A stretch of 64,000 bases of DNA from Diatrype stigma (GCA_022225965.2 JAKJXP020000037.1:124001-188000); one strand, 5' to 3'; counted from the first letter of the stretch, positions 46,026 to 58,867 are shown. Notes: generated by a model from the letters alone, not told the origin. Numbers and translations are program-made.

Positions 46026-47409
46026 TAATTATTGAGCCACCCTATTGAGGCCTTGAAACAATTGAGGCTATGCTCCACTTCTGGATTTCCACTCGGCTGC
46101 CAGCTGCCACCCACCTACACACCCACCCATCCACCCACCTACCTACTTGCCTACTTACCTGCTTACTTACCTACCTACTTACTTATTTATTTACTTACTT
46201 ACTTATTTACCTACTTAATGCTTTTTTTAAAATTTATTAATCTTTTTAAAATATATTTATTAATAATCTTTAATATAAAGATATAATAAAATAATAAAGA
46301 ATTAATTATTTTATAATTAATTTTTTTATATATTTATATATTTATTTATAATAAACTTTAAACTTTTTTAATATAAAGCTTTAATAATAATAAAATCTTT
46401 AATAATAATAAAATCTTTAATATATATTTTTATAAATATTTAATAATTAAAACTTATAAAACTTATAATATTAATATAAATTATATTAAATAATTATAAT
46501 AATATTACTTAATAACATTATTTAAAACTTATTATTTAAATATAATAATATTTATATATAATTATAATAACTTATTTTAAAACATTATAAAACGTTTAAT
46601 AAATAATAAAAACATTATATAAAATAATACGCTTTAAATAATATTATAATACTTTAAAAGTATATTAAATAAAAAAATTTATATATTTTTAAATTATTAT
46701 AAAGTTATTACGTTATTAGTTTTATAATATATATATTAAAATTTATTAAAAAATTTATAATTACAAAAATAATAATTTTAAAACTATTAATATATATAAG
46801 AAATAAAATAAAATAACGTAATTATAATTAAAATAAATATAAGGTTCTTTATTAATTATAAAGCTAATACGTAATATAAATTAATTCTTTATAAAAATTA
46901 ATTAATATTACTTTAATTAATTTTAATTAGTTTTTCTTAAAAATTTAAATTTAATAATATAAAAATTTAATTAAATATTATATATTACATAAAAATCAAT
47001 AATTTTAATTAAACCGCGTTATTTTTATTATATTATAATAATTTCTTTTTAAAAACATTATATAAATTTAATTTTATAATAAAATAAAATTAATATATTA
47101 ATATATTAATTATTTTAAACTAAAGGTTAAAATTTAAAAAATTAAATAATAAGTAAATAAGTAAGTAAATAAGTAAGTAAGTAGGTAATTAGGTAAATAG
47201 GTAGATAGGTGAATAGGTAGGTAGGTAGGTAGGTAGGTAGGTAGGCAGGTAAGTAGGTAGGTAGGTAAGTAGGCAGGTAAGTAGGTAGGTAGGTAGGTAG
47301 GTAGGTAGGTAGGTGGGTGGGTGGGTGGCAGGTGGCAGCCGAGTGGAAATCCAGAAATGGAGCATAGCCTCAATTGTTTCAAGGCCTCAATAGGGTGGCT
47401 CTAATTATT
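46026..47409. mobile_element. 1.37-kb inverted-repeat element with 8-bp target duplication and AT-only-like core
   Basis: The element is 46034-47401, flanked by TAATTATT at 46026-46033 and 47402-47409. Both ends begin GAGCCACCCTATTGAGG and stay nearly identical for about 90 nt in inverted orientation. The arms then continue as complementary tandem arrays, ACCTACTT-type on the left to about 46215 and GGTAGGTA/AAGTAAGT-type on the right from about 47150, so each arm is roughly 185-250 nt. The core, 46215-47150, is overwhelmingly A and T with hardly any G or C and has no coding capacity. The 8-bp duplication fits a hAT-like family; the arms resemble a foldback element. The core could reflect repeat-induced point mutation or a captured AT-rich sequence. 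Confidence 0.8.
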
Positions 47410-48160
47410 AGTATTCCGCCCCTGGCCAGGCTTACGTATGAGATCATGCGGGCATCACTGGACAGCATAAACGCCTACCTAGTACTTACTTATACTTAGG
47501 CAGCAGCTCGACGAAGTCAGGTTCAGGACTGAGGTAGACAAATCTCTGACAGGACGAGGACCGAGGTATCTGCATCCTGAATATAGGTAGTACTCTTCCC
47601 ATAGAGTCATCTGGGTACGGTAACAGAGCCGATAATCTACATAGTACTATTATCTTACTATCTTACTACTTTACTACCTTACTACATGCGTCTTCAGCCC
47701 CCATCTGACCCACTCGCATTGCTCAGCTCTTTTCTTAAATAGTCAAACTTAAATAGTCAAACCCCGAGCTTTCTCTTCTTCGTTGCAGCTTTCTATCCCC
47801 AATAACCCAAACTGAACGGAAACTCGAGGAGCAAGCTTTGGGTTGTCGAGTTGAGACAGTCGAGTCCCGCTTGGAGAAGCCCAACAAGAAACCAACTGGG
47901 GTTAGTTACGGTTACCCCGCATGCCCGCAATCCCACTTCGTTACCGCCGACCTCTGCTAGAAAGAAGCTCCAACTAACTGTAGCTGCTGTAATCAGGTCC
48001 TACTACGAATTAAATACGACTTCAAATACTACATACTTACCAAGCAGGTAACAACGTAGCTTCATACTAGGTAGCTCATAGCTTCACTCAACCAGCGTTA
48101 CGAGTCGCACTATTTCGTACACATTCGCTAGTTACGAGCTTACGAGCGGGAGCGTGTGCC
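47410..48160. other. Promoter and leader of the annexin gene
   Basis: Contains TTACTA repeats around 47650-47685, CT-rich sequence at 47755-47790 and TTAAATAGTCAAAC in tandem at about 47733-47762. No gene. Confidence 0.5.
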
Positions 48161-50765
48161 ATGTCGCTTCAAGTCGACCCCAGCGGCCACCGCGGCCGCT
48201 CGCGGTCGTCCTCGAACCGTGACCGTGACCGTGACCGTGACCGTGACCGCAGTCAGGTCCGGCACCAACCAGAGCCGGGCCCCATCAGGATGGAGTCGGT
48301 GGAGATGCCCTCTCCCCCAGCTGGCTACGGCTACGATTACGACGATCACGACTATAATGATGCCAAACCCCGCGGTCCCCCCTACGATGTGAACAACTAC
48401 CGCGATTCGTACCGCCTCGCATCACCCACGCAAGAGTCGAGCTACTACCGCCCTGTGGACAACGGAGGAGGACATGACTCGTACGCCCCCCGACGGGAGA
48501 AGGACGAGTCGCCCATAGACCGTCTGAAGAGCACCGCCGAAGCCCTGCTGCCCCCCAAGTATGCGCAGAAGCTGCGCGAGGTGTCGGCGGAGCGGGAACA
48601 GAAAAAGGAGATCAAGAAGGAGAAGCTGGAAACGGACTTAGCATACGGCAGCACGACTGCGCTGACCAACCCCAAGGCGTCGGCGGCCGAGCCTGTCCCG
48701 CCGCCCGGCCTCTATGCGAAGCCCCCGCAGTGGGAGTACGACCAGCCGGTCGAGAAGGTGGTGTATGCGAAACCCAAGTTTCACGCCGACTTGTTCGAGT
48801 CATCAGACCCCCGTTCCCCGGGTCTGCCCCGTACCCCGCGCCTGCCCGGCTCCCTGAGCGCCAACGTCATGACGGCCGACCCTGCCGAACGCAGCAGCCG
48901 CAGGGGTCGTTCGCCTCAGCCGCCGCCCGTGCACTCCCGCGTCTCCTCGCTTGCGGTAAATGCGAGCAGCGCGGGTGGGCACTCCGCGTCGTCTTCGCTT
49001 TCCGTCCAGACGGGCCATACCAACACCGCCCGCCATTCCGCATCGTCCTCTCTGGCCGTGAACGCCAGCAGCGTGGGAGGCCACTCCCCCTCGCATTCCC
49101 TGTCGAGCGCACCCCCGTCGCCGCTGCAGGAGGCCTACCACGGCACGTACCAGTCCATCTCGCCGATGCCGTCGCCGCTCCTCCTCGCCTCCCACCACAA
49201 CAGCCCTCACAACAGCACAGACCTGCTGGAGCCGCTGTCGCCCGGGCTCTCCGACAGTGGCGAGTTCGGGGAGAAGACACGGCGGCGGGCGCGGTTCCAC
49301 GACCCGGTGGACGACGCGGCGCGGCTGGCGCAGGCGCTGCGCGGGGACCGGCACCCTCCCGACACGGCGCCCCTGATCGAGATCCTCCCCGGGATGACGC
49401 ACGAGCAGCTGATGGACCTGCGGGCGGAGTACAAGCGGCTGGTGAAGGCGGGCCCCGAGCACAAGGGCGTCAACGTGGCGAAGCACATCCGGGCGCGGCT
49501 AAAGGACGAGGAAGAGCCCCGGAGCCTGATGAAGGCGTGCTACGCGACGGCGCTGGGCCGATGGGAGAGCGAGGCTTATTGGGCCAACTTCTGGTACCAG
49601 GGCGACAAGACGCGGCGCGAGCTGTTGATCGAGAGCCTCATGGGCCGGCCCAACGACGAGATCGCGCGGATTAAGGACGCCTTCAACGACAAGAAGTACG
49701 GCGACTCGCTGACGCGCTGCATGAAGACCGAGCTGCGCGAGGACAAGTTCAAGAAGGCGGTGCTGCTGGCGCTGGAGGAGAGGCGCATGGAAGAGCGCGA
49801 CGAGGAAGGGCGCCCCCTGCCGGTGGATTTCGAGTTGGTCAGGGATGATGTCGAGGCGCTGTACCGCGCCGTTCGGGCTGAGAAGGGCGGCGAGTCCGCT
49901 ATGATCCAAATCGTGGTCTTGCGCAGCGATACCCACTTGCGCGAGATCCTGCGCCTCTACGAGAAGTCGTTCCGCAGCAACTTTGCCCGCGATATGCTGA
50001 AGAAGAGCGGGAACCTTGTGGTAAGTATTGCTTCGGCATCTTGCCTCCTTCCACCTGTTCATTTATCTACGTGTTGCTCTTTATCCATCCTCCACCCATC
50101 CAACTACGCATCTTGCTAACGAACAACAGGGCGAGGTCCTAGCCCACATCCTGAACGGCGTGATCAACAAACCAGTGCGGGACGCGCTCCTGCTGAACCA
50201 CGCGCTCCGGGAGTCTTCGTCTTCGTCATCGCACGGAAGCAGGAAGGACCAGCGCGGCGAAAGCCTGCGGCGCGAGCTGCTGACGAGCCGCCTCGTCCGC
50301 TACCACTGGGACCGGCACCACATGGCGGCGGTGAAGCGCGCATACCGCGACCGGTACGGCCAGGAGCTCGCCGATGCCGTGCGCGAGGGCACCAGCGGCC
50401 AGTGGGGCCTGTTCTGCCAGCAGCTCGTCGTCACCCGCATGCCTGACGATGTCAAGAAGTTCGAGTCGGTCGAGATCATTCGCGAGGTTAGGAAGGAGGA
50501 TCGGGATCGAGAAAGGGAACGCGAGAGAGATAGGGAAAGAGAGAGGGAGAGGGATGGACATAGGGACTCGGACAGAGAGCAGCGCCATCACCGCCACGGC
50601 AGCAGTAGCAGCTATGGGGAGCGAGATGGGGAGAGGGAGAGGGAGAGAGAAAGGGAGAGGGGGGAGAAGAGACACAGCACTAGCACGAGACTCGAGGTCA
50701 GGGGCCATAGTACTAGGGATCGGAGTCGGAGTCGGGAGCGTAGCAGGAGTCGGAGGCGGGAGTAG
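48161..50765 (+). CDS. Fungal annexin with Arg/Asp- and Arg/Ser-rich tails (2 exons)
   Basis: Exons 48161-50020 and 50130-50765 (109-nt intron, phase 0), 831 aa. The annexin core spans about residues 405-760: IEILPGMTHEQLMDLRAEYKRLV with GPEHKGVNVAKHIRARL, then YWANFWYQGDKTRRELLIESLMGRPNDE and DTHLREILRLYEKSF, continuing after the intron into LAHILNGVINKP. The usual calcium-loop KGxGT is not seen in the first repeat (KGVNVA), as in other divergent fungal annexins (type XIV/C1). Annexins bind acidic phospholipids and act at membranes; calcium dependence is doubtful here. The N-terminus starts with RS and alternating RD runs; the C-terminus has an RE-rich segment and an SR end (RSRSRERSRSRRRE). 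Confidence 0.82.
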
Positions 50766-51953
50766 TTGGTCAATGGGATGGACAGGATGGAAGAGTGGTT
50801 GGAAAGAAAGGGGTATTGCAGAGATTGGTCATGGTAGTTTTTCAACTGCCTAAAGGGGTGGGGGGCTGTTTGAAGATACTATAGATGTCAGATATGATGG
50901 ATGATGGATGACGCATGCATGAGAAATGGATGAACCGAAATAGATTACAAAATATATATACCTTCAGAACTATATAGTCATTGACACTGTGAAGTATGGT
51001 CCTAGGGTACTAGGACTTCTGCAATCAATTAGTCGTCCATGTCGACGTGTATGATAATTCAAGTAGAACTTTAATCAAGCACATATAGACAGCCGCCGAG
51101 GGCTACAGCTGATTACCGCCGCGCAAGTGACCATCAAGAGGCCCTTTCCTCACCGAGATCTGACTAATTCGATCGCTCAACATTAATCTAGCGATTGTTG
51201 CGCAAACGAGAATGGGGGCGCTTAATCCGGAACTGGCTTTTCTATATGGTATTTGGCCCCTCTTTGGTGTCGTAGGGGATCGGCCGGTCGTTGCCTAACG
51301 CCCTATTTCTATATTTCCGGGATCCCGCCCGGGCCGGCCCGCCACTCCCGTCTGCCGATCCCGATGGCAACTTTACACCCCTTGAGTTTCTATCAGAGTG
51401 GGCCAGCCCCTTGGCTCCCATGTACTGTTTACCCGTGAGTATACCTAGATATTCTGATAGCATGTTGTGCTCCCGAAGTATTATTGCAGCCTCTCGAAAT
51501 GATACCGTCTAGAATGATAGTATGTAGGCATTACCCACGTAGAGTAAAATAAAGACTTCTACCTGATGGCTAGGCTATGTGGCATGGTGAAGCAATCCCA
51601 AAATCTGTCTACTTGCTGATTGTATATGGATTCACCGTATCAAGTAACAGATGCGCTCGCCTCATAACGTTACACGATTCAAGTGAAAATCCGAACATAA
51701 CACCACTTACTTTTTCACCATAGGAAGATGGATTACCACGCATTTAGCTTGAAAATCAATACGCCTCAAAGCCCCTACTGTTGGGAGCTAGACATCTTCG
51801 TCGGTCATAACACAGTAAGTGTGCCATGCCATGCCGTCCAACAAGAGCAAACCCCCAAAACCGAACGTTAAAATATTCCTAGGTAAGTGACAAGTATGTA
51901 TGTATATAGAATGCACCGCACTGGACCGGGCCGGGCCGGACCGAACTCCTCCT
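50766..51953. other. Intergenic between convergent genes
   Basis: 3' flanks of the annexin and SH3 genes. Open frames near 51242-51512 on both strands overlap in GC-rich sequence and match nothing recognised. Confidence 0.55.
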
Positions 51954-52962
51954 TTAGAAGATCGAGTTGACAAGGTTTGAACCCATCGTGGCACCCGCAC
52001 CGAAGATCGCCGCATTGCCCAACTTTTTGCCGAACTTCTTCCCGTGCTCGTTCACCTTGCTCTCCTTCCCTCCGCCAGAGCCTTCACCCCCTTGTTGCGG
52101 GGGCGGGGGCGGGGCTCCTTGAGCCACCGCCATCGGCGGCACGCTGGAGTTATACGGGTTGTGTTGCTGGGGCGGGGGCGGGTATCCGGCCACAGCGCCG
52201 GGCGCGGGGGAGACGTAGCCCCCGTACTGCGGTTGCTTCTGCTGCGGCTTGTAGTCCTGGTCGACGTGGACGTAGTTCTTGGGGAAGATGCCCTCGGCGC
52301 CGGTGCGCTCGTTGCGGCCCATCCACCAGTCGTCGTTCATGTACTCGTGCACGGCGAGGCGGTCGTCGCGCTCGAACGACAGGTCGCGGTCGTCGGCCGC
52401 CTGGTAGCGGTACAGGGCGCGGGCGTGGGCCAGCACGGGCTTGGACGGCGGCGGCGGCGGCGGTCCGTTGTTGCGCGCGGGCAGCGAGGGAGGCCCCGTC
52501 TGGTGGTAGGCGGGCGGCGCCGGCGTCGCGCTCGGGTTCTGGTGTAGCGCCATGTTGGCCATGGCGTGGACGGGCGGCGACTGCGGCGCCGAGACGGGCG
52601 TCGGGGGCGCGATGGGGGCAGGGGCAGCAACGGGCGTGCTGCGCTGGGCCTGCGGCGTGTCGCCCCGCGCGAGAGACAATTCGGCCGGTAGGAGATGGTG
52701 GATCTGGTCGAAGATGTCGTCGTTCACGACGCCCTTCTCGAGGAGGTGTTCGAGTTCCTGTGTGTTTGTGTGTGTGTCGTTAATTAAACTGGATTGGTCA
52801 CATAGGTAGGTGGTTGTCGACATCTTGTCCTCCAGTCCATCTGGTCGCTGCCATGTCTGACTAGCGCTTTGCTTTGCTTGCTGGGCGAGTCAAACGTACA
52901 TTTTTGATCAGGCGGAGTGACTTGTTGGTCGAGATGATGTCTTGGCGGTCGAGGGTGACCAT
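51954..52962 (-). CDS. SH3-domain protein of the Lsb1/Pin3 type (2 exons)
   Basis: Exons (minus) 52962-52900 and 52757-51954, with a 142-nt intron whose removal joins the first 21 residues (MVTLDRQDIISTNKSLRLIK...) to ELEHLLEKGVVNDDIFDQI; 288 aa. This N-terminal helical block followed by one SH3 domain (about residues 131-187: ARALYRYQAADDRDLSFERD, DDWWMGRN, GIFPKNYVHV) matches yeast Lsb1/Lsb2(Pin3), which bind the Las17/WASP actin regulator and affect prion formation. Pro-rich linkers flank the SH3 on both sides. The C-terminus (KKFGKKLGNAAIFGAGATMG) is basic then Gly/Ala-rich. Role in actin patch regulation is inferred from the family. Confidence 0.82.
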
Positions 52963-53912
52963 CTTGAATGGGAGTCCAGCCGGATGTGACCAGACGTTAT
53001 TTATCGAAACTTATTGACGGCCCTTAACAAGGAAAATGATGGATGGGGGAAGTGATTGGTTGAAAAGCTGGATATATGAAGCTTCTTTAACTCGAACCAA
53101 TAGGAGAAATTGGTGGTCTGGGTCGAAGGTGATTTTGAAAGGAATAGGTGTGCGGATGGTGAAAGGAATGAAGAAGGTGAGATGAAGTATGCAGGTGAAG
53201 TCGAGTCTTGACGTCCTCCTATGGTGTAAGTTACTTAGTAGTAACTAAAGAGGCAGTGTCAAAAGGCGGGCCCCAGTGGAGATCCCGAGGGCCGCGCACC
53301 ACTTTAGCTGTTGGATAGCGCATATACCCCACATATTTACAGCACAGTTGGCATGTCACCATGTTTTAGGGGCTGGAGGGGCTGAGGGGATTTGAGGGCT
53401 GAAGGGTAATGAGTGAGGCTTGGCTAGCGCTCAATGGCGCCTACTTCGTAGACTTTCAGTTACCACCCAACCAGCCGGCTTCCCGGGACCCCAAGGGCAG
53501 CGACGGATTTACTATTGGCACCCTGAGGTAGTATATAGGCCGTGGGGTTGTAAGAATATGAAACAACTTAATGGTGATTTATGAGTCCAAAGAGTATCGC
53601 TCATATTCATATTGAAAACGACCCTCGTAGATTGCATGACCTATAGTTTATATATTAATCTGAGACTTGTAATCCCTAATCACGAAAATGACTGTGGCCG
53701 TGTAAGTGTCTTGCCACTTATCGGCCTGGCCAGTTGCTTTGAGGTAGGACATATGTAGAAGCATGTGTTCGCTATTTTATACCAACTACGGATAGAAAGC
53801 TTTACCTGTAAAATACATTTCTATGGTAACGAATCCAACCGTATGCTCTTATGTAGGACGTAGAATCATAGCCTTCTTCATGCGTAACTGCATATATACA
53901 TCTAGATCTAGT
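52963..53912. other. Intergenic, no gene seen
   Basis: Promoter side of the SH3 gene and 3' flank of the dehydratase gene. No notable element. Confidence 0.6.
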
Positions 53913-55800
53913 CTAGACAAACTTGCTGTTCTTCACCACATACTTATCGACATACTCGTCGACAGTCAGGTTCTCCAGCTTCTTGCTGTCCAGACCGAGG
54001 TCGACCAGGTCCTTGACCTGGGCCTCGGCGAGGTGGTGGCTCAGGTGCCGCCTGTATTTGTCCAGGATGTGGGGCTTGGCCTCCTCCCGGCGCAGACGGT
54101 GGCCCAGGGGCGCCTCGACCGCGACCTCGTCGAGGACGGTGCCGTCGTTGAGCTCGACCGTCAGGGCGTTGGAGATGGTCCGGAGCGCCGGGTCGTGGTA
54201 GTCCTTGGTGTACTGCGGGTCCTCGACGCACTTGATCTTCTGACGCAGGGCCTCGACCAGCGGCGAGCTGGCCGCCTCGCTGCCGTCCACGTAGTCCGTC
54301 GCCTCCAGCCGCCCGAACACCAGCATCACCGAGCACATGTACTGGATGCAGTGGTCGCGGTCGGCGAAGTTGTCCATCGGCTTGAACTGCTTGTCGATGA
54401 TGCGGATACACGCCTCGTGCGTCCGGCATGTGATGCCCTTGATGTCCGCCGCCGATTTACCTAGCTTCTTGAGCTGTTCGTGGATCTTGGAGGAGGCCTC
54501 CACAGCCGTTTGGGAGTGGAACTCGGCTATTCATCATTAGCATACATATGCATGCACTGCCTGTGTAGCATTGATCATGGGAGGTACAAACCTGGATAGG
54601 AGACCTTGAACAGGACGTTCTCCATGACGTAGCTGCCGTAGGGGCGTTGGAAGTCGAACTTGTTCCCCTTGAACAGGACATCGTAGAAGCCCCAGACAGG
54701 CGCAGAGAGCACGGTTGGAATACCGGGCTCGCCCTTCGCAACCTTCAGTGCCAGGTTGACAGCTCTTTGACAAGCGTCACCAGCGGCCCAGGACTTCCGA
54801 GACATGGTGTTTGGCGAGTGCCGGTAGGTGCGCAAGCTCTGTCCATCCACCCAGGCCTGGGTGACAGCGTCGGCGATCTGCTTCTCGCTCAATCCGAGCA
54901 TCTGGGACACAACAGCCGTACTGGCAACTTTGACTAATACGACATGATCCAACCCGACCTTGTTGAACGAGTTGAGCAGAGCAAGACATCCCTGGATCTC
55001 ATGGGCCTTGATCATACCCTCCAGAACATCCTTGACCGTGAAGATCTTGCCTCCAGCCAGCTTCCCACCAGCTTTGTTGGTTCGGTTAACCCAGTCGGCG
55101 ACGGCCAGAATGGCGCCCAGGTTGTCGGACGGATGACCCCATTCGGCAGCTAGCCAGCAATCATTATAGTCGAGCCATCGAATCATGGTGCCGATGTTGA
55201 ATGCGCCATTGACCGGGTCGAGCTGGAAGTCGGTTCCGGGAACTTTGGTGCCATTGGGGACGACAGTGCCGGGAACAATCGGCCCAAGCAATTTTGTGCA
55301 TTCCTTGAACCGTAGACCTTCAAGCCCGCAGCCCAGCGTGTCGAGGAAAACCCATCGCGCCGTGTCGAACTGTTATGAATAATATGCGCTGACGGTTAGC
55401 CGCGGGGCCCCAGATCTGCGCGGGTAGGGAAGGCGGGGTATAATTGTGATGCTGGGATGTAAGCAAGGGGTACACAGTGAATTGAACTTACAGCCAGTTC
55501 TGAGTCGATTGGCTTAGTGACGTATTCGGCGATATCCTTAATTTCAGGATCGTATTCTCTTCCTTCTTGAGGCATGGCGGGCGCAGATTTGCGGGTAGCA
55601 GTTGTGGAAAAGGAGTTGGCGTGGGAAGGATTGAAGCTGCTGGTGGTGGTGGTGGTGGTGGCAGCAATTAATGATCGTGGAGCTCCGAACCTCGCACTCG
55701 CACTTCTCAGCGGCGTGGCTGTGGTTCGTTGGAAGCTTGTCGGCTGCACGCGGAGCGACCGCGAAGCTGTCCGGAAACTGCGATGGACACTAGACATCAT
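53913..55800 (-). CDS. 2-methylcitrate dehydratase, mitochondrial (PrpD/MmgE family, 3 exons)
   Basis: Exons (minus) 55800-55492, 55369-54592 and 54526-53913; phases agree (introns 122 and 65 nt); 566 aa. The enzyme dehydrates 2-methylcitrate to 2-methyl-cis-aconitate in the methylcitrate cycle that clears propionyl-CoA. The first ~75 residues are Arg/Ser/Thr-rich without acidic residues, ideal for a mitochondrial targeting peptide ([20 protein letters not shown]). PrpD landmarks: [35 protein letters not shown] (conserved signature), [25 protein letters not shown] and the C-terminal [12 protein letters not shown]. Length matches eukaryotic relatives. MM at the start leaves two possible initiators. 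Confidence 0.9.
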
Positions 55801-56625
55801 CTCTCGGTCTTCACTGCTTATGCCCGCTGTGAAAAGTCCAAGATGTCATAAGATCATAAGATGGAGAAAAGCGGATAGTATATACTACAGAGTAAAGCAA
55901 TCGGAGTGAAAGGGGGGATGTGAATGCTTGGTCCCCTGCGTACCAAGTAGGCAAGATATACCCAAGATAAATAGTTACGAGACGATACACTGGTAAGCTC
56001 ACTGGCAAGCTGTAGCTCGGCAAGATGGAAGATGGGAGGCTGGAACTGGAGCTTCCAACCGACGGCTTGCACCGGCCTGGTTACTGTAGGTACTGTACAA
56101 TACCTGCCTAAGTAGTAGTGAAGAGTAGTGAAGAGGAACGTGCCCCAGCAGCTCCAGCTCCAGTCTTCCGGGGGTTAATTACGTCGTACCTAGTACAACT
56201 TCAACCCCACATCCTCGGCTGTCAACTTTCAGCAGACGGGGCGCGCGCCTGGACGCTATGCCTGTTGGCACTTAACCCCGGGTGCCGAGATACCTACATA
56301 TACATACCTGTATAGGTACCTGCGAAGTATACAGACGATTTCCCACCATTCATGATGGCTCGAGTTCTCGTAATCTCGAACTTGTAGTTACATGAACCTC
56401 ACAGGGCAGTAGCAGTGCCACCACTTGCGGCAAACCGAGACGATAGGCACCGGCGATAAGAGAAAGAAGCAGGTAGGGTGGGATCGGCACCGAGTCAGCA
56501 AGATGCAACCTTCACTGCCTTCATAATGTTTGTTTGTTCCAGTCTACTCGTGCCACGGGTTCTCAATCTCCGAGCAATGACTACAAGTGGTTATGGATGT
56601 TTGTTTGTTTGTTTTACTCTCTGCA
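55801..56625. other. Intergenic, promoter of the dehydratase gene
   Basis: No gene seen; TACCTACATATACATACCTG words near 56290. The adjoining ORFs at 56478-56761 are shadows with no motif. Confidence 0.6.
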
Positions 56626-58867
56626 TCACAACATTTGCGTATCGAGAGCTGAGAATAAACTATCCCAAGTATATGTACCGAGTTCCATCTCGTCCTGGGC
56701 CACGCCTTGCCAAAGCTCGTCGAAAGACGCGTCGAGGGTAGTAGAGCCGCCCCGGTCCTGAAAGTCGAGCCCGGGCCCAGCGTGTTGCGTCTCAGCATGG
56801 TCGGGAAGAGTAGCCTGGTTCAACTCAGGCTCTCGAGAGAGGCCGGTGGCATGATGGTGATGGACTGTCGAGGATGGTGGTCGGTCTATGAGATCCACTT
56901 CGTGCTTCTGCAACACGGCGCGCAACGCATCCAGCGAGCGGCCGAGGAGCGCAGAAACGTGCTTCTTCCTCTCAAGCATCTGCAAAGCGGTTTTGACCTC
57001 CATTTTCCTCGCGTCCTCGCCTGCCTCGTCTCTGTTGAAGCATAGATCCATGACCATGACGACCAGGGCGAGATGAGTATAGTGTGCTGTCATCTCCATG
57101 CGTGCTACGGCGGCCATCTGCGACGACCTGTCCTCTTCTTGGGGATCTCCGTACATATCGAGGACTGCGCGTGCTGATTCCAGGCACACCCGTCTCGAAT
57201 AGGTGTACCGTGGGTCCGCGGCCTGTCTGAGGAGGAATCTATGATGAAGCCTGCACCGCCTGCTGTGCGCTGCCGCGGCAATGCTATACCGCATGATGGG
57301 GATCCTGGGATACACCATCTCGAGGGGCTTGGTCCGCTCGCGGCTGTCGGCATCGGTTTGGAAGAAGAATGGGAGGTTCAAAAGGTAATCCTCAAACCTC
57401 TTGTCCAGGGCCATGATGTGTTCGTACGGCATTGCCATCAGCTTCGATGTCTTCAGGGGCACGGTGTCGGTCATTTCGCGGCAGAGATGCGCGAGCCGGA
57501 CTCGTGCGAGACAGTAGGCCATGCTCGTGGGTTGAGATCCTCCCCCCGCTAGCGGCGTGTTGCCTTCACTCAACGCAACCTCATGGTCGTTGCAGTCCTT
57601 GGGGAGTCTCACGTTCACGTGCTTTGGGTTGATAAAGTACATGCCTTCTTGCGGCCCAGCATTCGTTGATTGTAGCCTACGGAAAAGGTTATCAACAAGT
57701 ACCTAACAGATCAACAAGCACGGGGGGCAGCTTTACCAGTCTGCTGCCGCAATGTGCCAAAATACCCTCCGTTTCACTTCCCGGTCGACCAAGCTACGGA
57801 GGTTGGTTTCGCGCTCCGTTGATAAAACTTGATCAGCATCCAGCCAGTGTAAGCGCAGATCCCTAGCGATCGAAGTAGCCGCTGTCATCAGAAAACGACT
57901 CCTCGCTGAGAACCCATCTACGTGGTAAGCCACGTAGGACGTCAGGATGTATGCTTGGATGTCTTCCAGCGTCCCTGATGTGTTTCTCCTTGAATAATCC
58001 AATATATCCATTGAGCTTTTCGTCCAGATGTTTGAGAGGCAGACGGCATCTTGGTCAGTGGCCGCTACCTCGGAGTTTTCCGAAGGCGGATAGAAGTACG
58101 AACTAAGTGCGAAGATGGAAAGTAGCAAAGCGGCTTCGCTGGGTGAGATAGGCTCGTTTTGACTAATCTGCAGGTAGAAGGTCTTCATGAGAGATCGGGT
58201 GGCGGGGTTGTGTAGTATACGACAGACATGGTCTACACTGGTCTCGAAGTTGTCGAAAAGTAGGATTGCTACCCTATATGTAGGAAATACCGCAACAATA
58301 TTAGGCCGCTGGCTGTATTCGGCGACTGATGGCGGGCCTCGTTGACCAGTCTGTGCATCGAGGATGTCCTTTACGTTCGTGATCTTACAGCTCAAGGGAG
58401 CTGGACCCGACTGGAGCTAATTCCCAATGGTTAGTGACTTACGTGCAGGAATTTGGTCCCCAGAGACAAAGCAGATCGCGATCCAGGCTACACACCAATG
58501 AATCCTCTTTCGTTCCGATGTTCTCAAGGAATTGTAGATCATTATCCTGCTTCTGGTTGGCGCCAGATACACCAGCTTCTTCTAGGCTGGGTGTGACCAT
58601 TGGCCCTCTGGTATGGCCGTCGTCGGGTGCATGTCTCGCGAGGACGAGTGACTCCAGCCGTTCGATACGTCTGAGGATCTCTGAATTGCTGCGTACTGTA
58701 GGGGTCGTCCCCGGCTGTGGCGGAATGAGGAAGTTACACGCGATATCACGAGACGCGCAGTTCGAGCACGGCTGGACACGGTTACACTTCAACTTCTTGG
58801 TTCGGCATGATTGACATGCTATGCTACTGGGTCTGGCCGGGCCCTTCTTCTCTGCATGCTGAGGCAT
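56626..58867 (-). CDS. Zn2Cys6 transcription factor with fungal_trans domain (3 exons)
   Basis: 709 aa. Exons (minus) 58867-58443, 58390-57737 and 57676-56626. The binuclear cluster is complete: C18, C21, C28, C34, C37, C44 (CQSCRTKKLKCNRVQPCSNC), followed by a linker and a short heptad-like segment (SEILRRIERLESLVL). The fungal-specific middle homology region covers about residues 190-480 (LLFDNFETSVDHVCRILH, YFYPPSENS, REVKRRVFWHIAAAD joined across the second intron to WLQST). The first intron needs an unusual GAG acceptor at 58391-58393 to keep frame, so that junction is less certain. It is divergent from the reductase gene with a 399-bp shared promoter, which suggests it controls that gene. 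Targets unknown. Confidence 0.82.

Noticed and set aside
46032..47382. Two similar small ORFs with PTYLPTYLP repeats
   Set aside because: They are the two inverted arms of the 46034-47401 element read outward-in; similarity follows from the inverted repeat.
51242..51512. Overlapping 61-73 aa frames on both strands between convergent genes
   Set aside because: No family resemblance and no splice extension that lengthens them.
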